Below are positions 57,882 through 64,000 of a stretch of 64,000 bases of DNA, in pieces. Both the position numbers and the translations under genes were made by a program. The stretch is from positions 1 through 64,000 of the forward strand of contig NZ_JAOBTH010000020.1 in the NCBI RefSeq assembly GCF_025215075.1, read 5' to 3'. Position 1 is the first letter of the stretch, and each line of letters opens with the position of its first letter. This DNA comes from Tenacibaculum haliotis. GTDB taxonomy: Bacteria > Bacteroidota > Bacteroidia > Flavobacteriales > Flavobacteriaceae. Below the pieces are notes generated by a model, which was not told where the DNA came from, made no database searches, and saw nothing but the letters and a program-made list of their open reading frames with translations.

Positions 57882-58913
57882 TTATACGTATATTTTCTTT
57901 TTTCGTACTAATAACCAAATAACTACAGGTGCACCAAATAAAGAAGTGATTGCGTTAATTGGTAAAGTAAATTCACTTGTAGGTAATTGCGCAATGGAGT
58001 CGCAAATTAATAAAGCAATTGCACCAATAAATGCAGATGCAGGTAATAGTATTTTATGATTTGAGGTAACAAAAATCATTTTAGCTATATGAGGTATTGC
58101 TAAACCTATAAAAGCAATAGGTCCCGAAAAAGCAGTGATAACGCCAGTTAATAAACTTGTGATCAATAAGATAATGTTTCTGCTTTTTTTGATGTTGATA
58201 CCTAAGCTTTTTGCATAATTTTCACCTAATAAAAAACTATTTAAAGGTTTTATGATGGTAAATGTGCCTAAAATACCAATGCTATAAATAATTCCGAAAA
58301 CAGAAAGTTCTGTCCATGATAAGTTTCCTAAGCTACCAAAACTCCAAAACATATATTGCTGAATTTGATCGGCTTCACTAAAATAAGATAAAACACTTAT
58401 TACAGCTGAAGTTAACGACCCAAACATTAATCCGATAATTAAAATAGACATGGTATTTCTAATTCTATTCGCTGCAATAATTACAGCTAATAAAACAAAA
58501 AAAGAACCTAAACTTGCTGCAATTGCTAATGCCCAATTAGAAAATGCAATCGATACAAAAACACCGCCAAATAAGCCAGAACCTAAAATGAGTAAAGCTA
58601 TTCCTAGGCTAGCACCCGAAGAGATACCTAATACAAATGGGCCTGCTAAGGGGTTTCTAAATAGGGTTTGCATTAATAATCCGCAAATAGCCAAACCAGA
58701 ACCTACCATGATTGCTGTAATAGCTTTTGGTAAGCGGAAATTTAAAATAATGGTTTGCCAGCTGTCTTTAGAAGCGATACCACCAGTAAGCGAATTAAAA
58801 ATATCTTTAAAAGGAATAGATACCGAACCTAAACTGATGTTTATAAAAAAGCATAGTATTAGTAAAACTAATAAAAAAACAAAGTGTTTTGTGTGTTTTC
58901 TTGACGAGTTCAA
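57882..58913 (-). CDS. FecCD-family ABC transporter permease
   Basis: A 343-residue inner-membrane permease of the iron-siderophore/heme/vitamin B12 group with about ten helices. LPKAITAIMVGSGLAICGLLMQ, NPLAGPFVLGISSGASLGIAL and the coupling loop FSGPIAFIGLAIPHIAKMI are diagnostic. The only in-frame start is the TTG at 58913, directly after the rdgB stop, so translation depends on rdgB. The cargo cannot be read; the same operon carries an ATPase but no binding protein. Confidence 0.93.
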   Translation of the reverse strand: MNSSRKHTKHFVFLLVLLILCFFINISLGSVSIPFKDIFNSLTGGIASKDSWQTIILNFRLPKAITAIMVGSGLAICGLLMQTLFRNPLAGPFVLGISSGASLGIALLILGSGLFGGVFVSIAFSNWALAIAASLGSFFVLLAVIIAANRIRNTMSILIIGLMFGSLTSAVISVLSYFSEADQIQQYMFWSFGSLGNLSWTELSVFGIIYSIGILGTFTIIKPLNSFLLGENYAKSLGINIKKSRNIILLITSLLTGVITAFSGPIAFIGLAIPHIAKMIFVTSNHKILLPASAFIGAIALLICDSIAQLPTSEFTLPINAITSLFGAPVVIWLLVRKKKIYV

Positions 58914-59492
58914 TTAATCGATTGATTTTAAAAATTCAACTAATTTTTGAATTGCTAATCCACGGTGGCTAACAATATTTTTTTCTTCAGAAGTCATTTC
59001 TGCAAATGATTTATTAAATCTTTCAGGCTTAAAAATAGGATCGTAGCCAAAACCTTTTTCTCCTTGCTTTTGAGTTAAAATAGCACCTTTACAAATGCCA
59101 TCAAATAGAAATTGTTTTCCATTTAAATTCAAACAAATAGAAGTTCTAAATTGTGCTTTTCGATCAGTTTTTCCGTTTAATTCAGTCAATACTTTTTGCA
59201 TATTATTTTCTGAGTTGCTAGGTTCACCAGCATAACGTGCAGAATATACTCCGGGAGCTCCGTTTAAGTTTTCAATTTCTAAGCCAGTATCATCAGCAAA
59301 ACAATTAAAACTAAATTTTTGGGTAATGTAATTTGCTTTTATTTTTGCATTTCCTTCTAAGGTAGTTGCAGTTTCTTCAATGTCATCAAAACATTCAATA
59401 TCTTTTAAACTTAATAATTCAATATTGTTTGGTAACATTTTTTGAACTTCAGCAAGTTTGTTTAGGTTATTTGTAGCAAAAACAAGTTTCAT
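58914..59492 (-). CDS. rdgB: Non-canonical purine NTP pyrophosphatase (RdgB/HAM1)
   Basis: A 192-residue enzyme removing ITP, dITP and XTP from the nucleotide pool. [54 protein letters not shown] and [14 protein letters not shown] are the family motifs. First gene of a three-gene unit with the permease and ATPase. Confidence 0.96.
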   Translation of the reverse strand: MKLVFATNNLNKLAEVQKMLPNNIELLSLKDIECFDDIEETATTLEGNAKIKANYITQKFSFNCFADDTGLEIENLNGAPGVYSARYAGEPSNSENNMQKVLTELNGKTDRKAQFRTSICLNLNGKQFLFDGICKGAILTQKQGEKGFGYDPIFKPERFNKSFAEMTSEEKNIVSHRGLAIQKLVEFLKSID

Positions 59493-59616
59493 TAATCAAT
59501 TTTTTAGAGTAACAAATGTATTGTTTTTTATCATCTTTGTAGCTGCTGTTTTTAAGCAAATAATAAACTACTTAAAATTATTATTTTTAGTAGAAAAAAC
59601 TAATATAGTAAAAATG

Positions 59617-59655
59617 AAAAAGCGAAATTTAGAACACTCTAAATTTCGCTTTTTT
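59617..59655. terminator. Terminator between rdgB and the coiled-coil gene
   Basis: Perfect 17-bp arms AAAAAGCGAAATTTAGA / TCTAAATTTCGCTTTTT with an ACAC loop and T run. It follows the coiled-coil gene by about 22 bp on the minus strand and is symmetric. Confidence 0.9.
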
Positions 59656-59677
59656 AAATTGGTTTTTTAAAAGTCGT

Positions 59678-60520
59678 TTATGCTTTTAATTTGCTTAATT
59701 CTAATTTTTTAGAATTAATTTCTTCTTGTATTTTATTTAATCGCTCTTGAATTTTAACGATAATAGCTTCTTTACGAGCAATACTTTCTTTAGAAGTAGT
59801 AGGGTCTTGTTTCGCTTTTTCTAACTTCGATTTCATTCTAGCCAAGCCTTCTTTACCACTAATTAAAATTTCTTCATTAATGCTAATGTCATCTTCATAA
59901 TCGCTAATTAAAGTACCTTTTTCTTTAACGATAGATTTTTCTTCAGCTTTAATTTCATTGTCTAATTGTTCTAATTTTGCAACCTCTAAACGTAAAGCTT
60001 CTTGTTCTTTTAAATAAGCAATTTCTTTTGCTTTACGGTTTTCTTCTAATTTTTTACGTGCATTTTCTAATTTTTGCTTACGTAAAGCTAGTTCACTAAC
60101 GTTGTCTTTTATAGGAGTGTCTACAGTATTCTCTACTTTTTTAGCAACAGTTTTTTTAGGCGTGTTTTTCTTAGTTTTTCTTGCTAATTTTCTTTCAAGA
60201 GATGTTAAATCTTCTTTTTGACTATCAATTTGAGAATTTAACCTTGTAAGTCTGTCTTGCATGCTAGCAACAACTTTCTGTTTTCTACTAACGTTAGTTT
60301 TAGTTGCTTTTCCGCTTTTTTTAAAATCTTCTAAATTTGCAGTAACACGTTTTAAGGCTTTTATACCACTCATTAGAATTTCTTCATTAGCACTAACCTG
60401 ATCTTTTTTTACTTTTATTTGATTTCTTAAATCTTTAAAACCGTTTTGAGCGTTTGTTTGTTGTAAGCCAACAAAAAAAATAAAAAAAAGAGCTGTGAAT
60501 AAATGTTTTAATGTTTTCAT
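59678..60520 (-). CDS. Secreted coiled-coil protein with an internal duplication
   Basis: A 280-residue protein starting MKTLKHLFTALFFIFFVGLQ, a signal peptide ending TNAQ. The mature part is Lys/Glu-rich coiled coil. Two similar blocks are visible: NEEILMSGIKALKRVTANLE (around residues 44-63) with VASMQDRLTRLNSQIDSQK, and NEEILISGKEGLARMKSKLE (around 210-229) with VKIQERLNKIQEEINSKK, separated by a 100-residue helical linker. Function unknown; possibly a periplasmic or surface structural protein. The longer upstream in-frame extension reads into duplicated rlmH DNA and is rejected. Confidence 0.85.
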   Translation of the reverse strand: MKTLKHLFTALFFIFFVGLQQTNAQNGFKDLRNQIKVKKDQVSANEEILMSGIKALKRVTANLEDFKKSGKATKTNVSRKQKVVASMQDRLTRLNSQIDSQKEDLTSLERKLARKTKKNTPKKTVAKKVENTVDTPIKDNVSELALRKQKLENARKKLEENRKAKEIAYLKEQEALRLEVAKLEQLDNEIKAEEKSIVKEKGTLISDYEDDISINEEILISGKEGLARMKSKLEKAKQDPTTSKESIARKEAIIVKIQERLNKIQEEINSKKLELSKLKA

Positions 60521-60611
60521 TATGATTTGTTTATTGGGGTTTTCAAAAGTGTTTTTTAAGGGCGACAAAATTACGATTTTTTTTGTAATTAAAATAAAGT
60601 TTAAAATAAAA

Positions 60612-60716
60612 CTATTCATGGTGATAAGGTTCATTCTTAAGAATTGTAAATCCACGATAAATTTGTTCAATAATTAATAAACGGATCATTTGATGAGAGA
60701 ATGTCATAGTTGATAA
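60612..60716 (-). pseudogene. Duplicated 3' end of rlmH
   Basis: The minus strand encodes 34 residues and a stop matching the RlmH C-terminus: [27 protein letters not shown], with 31 of 34 residues identical to 61685-61789. At DNA level I count about 11 mismatches in 105 bp, including 29 bp of perfect identity (60622-60650 against 61695-61723). An in-frame stop lies just upstream, so it is not expressed as a protein. Many substitutions are silent, implying the copy diverged while still part of a working rlmH. Confidence 0.85.
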
Positions 60717-60882
60717 CTATAATATTAAGAGAGAAAATTAAAATGTAAATTGCAAACAAATTGAACTAAAAGCACCGTTGTGTCTGATATGTCATGTAAA
60801 TGTCGGGTTAAATTCAATAAGAATAATTAATAAGAATTAAAATAGAAGTTAACATTGTATGATAAATAAGAACATTCATATT

Positions 60883-61713
60883 ATGAAACAACCAGAATTA
60901 GGAAAGCGTATTTTTCAATTAAGAAAAGAAAAAGGATTAACACAAGAAGAATTAGTAGAACAATGTAATATTAATGTAAGAACAATTCAGCGAATTGAAG
61001 CAGGAGAAGTAAATCCTAGAAGCTATACTCTTAAAACCATTTTAGAAGCTTTAGGGGAGGATTTTAAAATAATAGATAAAAATAATTCTTCAAAAAACAA
61101 TCAGAATGAATGGACTAATAATGAATTAAAGATATTAAGAAATAGTAGAGTTTTTGCAATTCTTTACTTAGTAATTACTTTAATTGGGCTAATTATTGAA
61201 ACGTATCTTGTAGCTAATCACATACAATATGAAAAAGTATTTTTTTTAAGAACACTTTACATGATCCCTTTTTTTATAATATTAATTTACTTTCTGAAAG
61301 GGTATAAAATAATAGCAGAAAAATTTAATAATAGTTTTTTAATTAGCGCGGTTAAAGTTTATATAGTTACAAGTATTATTATGCTTATAATCACTTTTTT
61401 TACAACCTCGCCAGGATTTTTAAATAGTTTAGATATCGTTTTAAGCATTTTGTTAATGTTGGCTTTTGGAGCGGGAGAATTAATTATGGGACTAGGTATT
61501 TTAAAGTTAAAAGAAAATTTAGGGTCATTAGCTCAAATAACAGGTGTTGTAAAAATTGTAAACGGATGTATGTTGATTACAGTAATATTGTCTCCAATTT
61601 CTTTGTTTTTTATGATTCCAATATTAACTCTTGAAATAGTATTTATATTCAATACATATAATAAGGTTGAAAAACAGCTTTTAACTACTCATGATGATAA
61701 GGTTCATTCTTAA
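60883..61713 (+). CDS. XRE-family HTH regulator with a membrane domain
   Basis: About 276 residues from ATG 60883 (MKQPELGKRI); an ATG at 60859 adds eight residues. Residues 1-65 form a Cro/XRE helix-turn-helix (LRKEKGLTQEELVEQCNINVRTIQRIEAGEVNPRSYTLKTIL). After a polar linker there are about six hydrophobic helices to the C-terminus, such as FAILYLVITLIGLIIETYLV and LITVILSPISLFFMIPIL. It is a membrane-tethered DNA-binding protein of unknown signal. The last ten codons lie in the antisense of the rlmH 3' end, so its C-terminus was formed by the insertion junction. It overlaps convergent rlmH by 29 bp. Confidence 0.85.
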   Translation: MKQPELGKRIFQLRKEKGLTQEELVEQCNINVRTIQRIEAGEVNPRSYTLKTILEALGEDFKIIDKNNSSKNNQNEWTNNELKILRNSRVFAILYLVITLIGLIIETYLVANHIQYEKVFFLRTLYMIPFFIILIYFLKGYKIIAEKFNNSFLISAVKVYIVTSIIMLIITFFTTSPGFLNSLDIVLSILLMLAFGAGELIMGLGILKLKENLGSLAQITGVVKIVNGCMLITVILSPISLFFMIPILTLEIVFIFNTYNKVEKQLLTTHDDKVHS

Positions 61714-62158
61714 GAATTGTAAAGCCTCTGTAAATTTGTTCAACAATAAATAAACGAATCATTTGATGAGAGAATGTCATTTTTGATAAAGATATTTTTC
61801 CGCTTGATTTTTTGTAAACCGCATCCGAAAATCCGTAAGGACCACCAATAACTAATACGAGTTGTTTAATGCCCGAGTTCATCTTTTTTTGAAGATATTG
61901 AGAAAATTCAATCGATGTAAAATGTTTTCCTTTATCGTCTAATAAAACCAACTGATCGGTATTTTGAAGCTTCGATAAAATTAATTCGCCTTCTTTTTCT
62001 TTTTGCTGAGATTCGCTTAAGTTCTTTACGTCTTTAATATCTGCAATAATATCAAGCTCAAATTTTATATAATGTTTTAGCCTATTCTGATAATTATCAA
62101 TTAACTGAATCAAATTTTTATCATCAGTTTTACCAATAGCAAGTAGTTTAATTTTCAT
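61685..62158 (-). CDS. rlmH: 23S rRNA pseudouridine-1915 N3-methyltransferase
   Basis: A 157-residue SPOUT methyltransferase acting on helix 69 of 23S rRNA. MKIKLLAIGKTDDKNLIQLI, LDDKGKHFTSIEFSQYL, LVLVIGGPYGFSDAVYKKS and the C-terminal [19 protein letters not shown] / KNEPYHHE are diagnostic. Its 3' end is duplicated 1073 bp downstream. Convergent and overlapping with the XRE-membrane gene; divergent from nadC. Confidence 0.97.
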   Translation of the reverse strand: MKIKLLAIGKTDDKNLIQLIDNYQNRLKHYIKFELDIIADIKDVKNLSESQQKEKEGELILSKLQNTDQLVLLDDKGKHFTSIEFSQYLQKKMNSGIKQLVLVIGGPYGFSDAVYKKSSGKISLSKMTFSHQMIRLFIVEQIYRGFTILKNEPYHHE

Positions 62159-62220
62159 GCCGTAAAATTATGAATTATGAGCTACGAATTAGTATTTTTA
62201 CATCAGAAATTATTAAAAAT

Positions 62221-63081
62221 ATGATATCAAAAGAACAATTTAATACAGAACTAGATTTAATTATTTCAAATGCCATTCGCGAAGATATAGGTGATGGCGA
62301 TCATACCTCACTTTCTTGTATTCCTTCGGATGCTACCGGAAAAGCAAAATTACTGGTAAAAGATGATGGAATTATAGCCGGAGTTGAGTTTGCTAAAATG
62401 GTTTTTAAGTATGTTGATGCTGATTTACAGGTAGAAACTTTAATTAATGATGGTGATGAAGTTAAGTTTGGAGATATTGTTTTTTATGTTTCAGGAAAAT
62501 CACAAGCTATTTTAATGGCAGAACGTTTGGTGTTAAATGCCATGCAACGTATGAGTGCCATTGCTACGAAAACAAAATTCTTTGCCAATTTATTAGAAGG
62601 CACAAAAACAAAGGTTTTAGATACTCGTAAAACAACGCCAGGGATTAGAGCTCTTGAAAAATGGGCAGTTAAAATTGGTGGCGGAGAAAATCACAGATTT
62701 GCCTTATATGATATGGTAATGATAAAAGACAATCATATCGATTTTGCAGGCGGAATTACACAAGCAATTACCAAAACTAAAAAATATTTAGCAGCTAAAA
62801 ATTTAGATATCAAAATTATAGTTGAAGCACGTAGTTTGGAAGAAATTAAAGAGATTTTATCAAACGAAGGTGTGTATCGTATTTTAATAGATAACTTTAA
62901 TTACGAAGATACGCGCAAAGCAGTTGCCTTAATTGGTGATACTTGTTTAACAGAATCTTCAGGCGGAATTAACGAAGAAACAATTCGTAAATATGCTGAT
63001 TGTGGGGTAGATTTTATTTCATCAGGAGCTTTAACGCATTCGGTTTATAATTTAGATTTAAGTTTAAAAGCAGTTGATTAA
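62221..63081 (+). CDS. nadC: Nicotinate-nucleotide pyrophosphorylase (carboxylating)
   Basis: A 286-residue quinolinate phosphoribosyltransferase of NAD synthesis. AIREDIGDGDHTSLSCIPSD, NAMQRMSAIATKTKFF, LDTRKTTPGIRALEKWAVKIGGGENHR and MVMIKDNHID are the family motifs. I start at ATG 62221 (MISKEQFNTELDL), which aligns with family N-termini; the upstream in-frame ATG at 62170 adds a non-homologous 17 residues. Confidence 0.97.
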   Translation: MISKEQFNTELDLIISNAIREDIGDGDHTSLSCIPSDATGKAKLLVKDDGIIAGVEFAKMVFKYVDADLQVETLINDGDEVKFGDIVFYVSGKSQAILMAERLVLNAMQRMSAIATKTKFFANLLEGTKTKVLDTRKTTPGIRALEKWAVKIGGGENHRFALYDMVMIKDNHIDFAGGITQAITKTKKYLAAKNLDIKIIVEARSLEEIKEILSNEGVYRILIDNFNYEDTRKAVALIGDTCLTESSGGINEETIRKYADCGVDFISSGALTHSVYNLDLSLKAVD

Positions 63082-63096
63082 TTTAATATCAGTAAA

Positions 63097-64000
63097 ATGA
63101 AAAAACAAATAATTATTGTAGCGTCTTTAGTATTTGCAATGTCTTGTAATACTGACAAAACAAAAGAAACAAAGCAAGAAAGTAAAAAAGATATGGCTGT
63201 AGAAAATCCGTTATTAATTAAAAGTACCTTAGATTATGGTGCGCCAGATTTTACTAAAATACAAGATGCACATTTTATGCCAGCTATTTTAAAAGGGATG
63301 GAATTGCAAAACGAAGCAATACATAAAATTGTTGCAAATACGGATGCTCCAACTTTTAATAATACCATTTTAGCTTTAGAGGAAAGTAGTAAAACCTTAG
63401 ACAATGTAACGGCTGTTTTTTATGCTTTAGCTGGAGCAAATACCAATGATGTTTTAAAAGAAAATGAGAAAGAATTAGCACCTAAGTTTTCTAAACATAA
63501 CGATGATATTTTATTAAACACGCAGTTGTTTGCTAAAGTAAAGGTCGTTTATGATAATTTAGAAGAATTAGAACTTGATGTAGAATCGAAACACTTAGTA
63601 AAAGAATATTTCAAAAACTTCTCAAAAGCAGGAGCTGATTTATCAGAAGATAAAAAAGAAAAATTAAAAGAGATCAATTCAGAAATAGCAAGTTTAGCTA
63701 ATGATTTTGGTAAAAAGCTATTAGATGCAAGTAAAAAAGGCGGAGTTGTAATTGCTGATAAAGAAAAGCTAAAAGGATTTTCTGAAGAAAAAATAAAATC
63801 GATTGAAAAAGATGGGCAATTCGAAATTCAGTTGATAAATACAACACAACAACCATCATTACAAACGTTAGAAAATAGAGAAGTTCGTAAAGAATTATTT
63901 GAAAAGTCTATCCATAGATCTGATGCTGGTGAATACGACACAAGTGAGTTGGTTAAAAAGATGGTGGCTTTGAGAGCTCAAAAAGCGCAAATTTTAGGTT
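63097..64000 (+). CDS. M3 family peptidyl-dipeptidase lipoprotein (partial, C-terminus off the right edge)
   Basis: An open frame from ATG 63097 to the window end (301 residues) without a stop. A lipoprotein signal peptide (IVASLVFAMSCNTD) is followed by NPLLIKSTLDYGAPDFTKIQ and HFMPAILKGMELQNEAIHKI, the opening of Dcp/oligopeptidase-A-type M3 peptidases, and later LENREVRKELFEKSIHRSD. The zinc HExxH motif is expected beyond the edge. It starts 15 bp after nadC and is probably co-transcribed. Confidence 0.9.
   Translation, partial: MKKQIIIVASLVFAMSCNTDKTKETKQESKKDMAVENPLLIKSTLDYGAPDFTKIQDAHFMPAILKGMELQNEAIHKIVANTDAPTFNNTILALEESSKTLDNVTAVFYALAGANTNDVLKENEKELAPKFSKHNDDILLNTQLFAKVKVVYDNLEELELDVESKHLVKEYFKNFSKAGADLSEDKKEKLKEINSEIASLANDFGKKLLDASKKGGVVIADKEKLKGFSEEKIKSIEKDGQFEIQLINTTQQPSLQTLENREVRKELFEKSIHRSDAGEYDTSELVKKMVALRAQKAQILG

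Larger units (their letters stand above)
60612..61789. mobile_element. Candidate small element integrated at the rlmH 3' end
   Basis: Direct copies of the rlmH 3' end (60612-60716 and 61685-61789) flank about 970 bp containing one XRE-membrane gene. Removing one copy plus the interior would restore rlmH next to the coiled-coil gene. Staphylococcal SCC elements use the same gene end as attB through Ccr recombinases. No recombinase or terminal inverted repeat is seen, so this is either a remnant, a non-autonomous element, or a segmental duplication. Confidence 0.55.

Noticed and set aside
60521..60670. Upstream extension of the coiled-coil protein
   Set aside because: The extension reads through the duplicated rlmH fragment in another frame, while a signal peptide starts cleanly at 60520.

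Overview
The window comes from an AT-rich member of the Bacteroidota, almost certainly family Flavobacteriaceae (Tenacibaculum/Polaribacter-like; genus not resolved from sequence alone). The signs are two SusC/SusD pairs, Bacteroidota-type promoters (TTG, 17-23 bp, TAnnTTTG), scarcity of Shine-Dalgarno sequences, the zinc-free forms of S14 and L36, and a flavobacterial r-protein gene order. Most of it is core genome with a few accessory insertions.

Layout. 1-2270: two secreted proteins, a repeat-containing surface protein running off the left edge and a stand-alone tail-collar-domain protein. 2411-11792: housekeeping genes (trkHA potassium uptake, radC, a polysaccharide deacetylase-like protein, a HAD phosphatase, rarA, a rhomboid protease, rlmB). 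11878-21011: two tandem SusD/SusC pairs without neighbouring enzymes. 21333-41753: str, S10, spc and alpha ribosomal clusters (rpsL to rplQ), with several structured leaders, including a likely terminator/antiterminator switch ahead of rplC. 41852-47167: carA, eno, gltA and an arginase-family gene. 47276-54967: a TPP-riboswitch-led thiamine operon (thiS, thiC, thiE-like, thiD, thiE, thiG, thiH, thiF) whose gaps carry palindromic repeats. 55011-64000: an SDR oxidoreductase, an M28 peptidase, rdgB with a siderophore/cobalamin-type ABC permease and ATPase, a secreted coiled-coil protein, an XRE-type membrane regulator, rlmH, nadC and the start of an M3 peptidase gene.

The most unusual region is 31207-34368. 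The normally contiguous spc operon is split between rpsN and rpsH by four non-ribosomal genes: a WYL-domain regulator with an inverted repeat at its own promoter, a protein carrying the ordered landmarks of the uracil-DNA-glycosylase fold, an unrecognised 165-residue protein, and a 200-residue FtsZ/tubulin-like domain whose GTPase signature is lost. Strong terminator and promoter sequences isolate the block. The architecture resembles WYL-controlled defence islands, and I propose it as a candidate undescribed system; that function is inference.

A second insertion is at 60612-61789. A 105-bp copy of the rlmH 3' end, still readable as the RlmH C-terminus, lies about 1.07 kb from the real rlmH end, with one XRE-membrane gene between the copies. 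This is the layout left by integration into the 3' end of rlmH, the site used by staphylococcal SCC elements, but no recombinase is present here.
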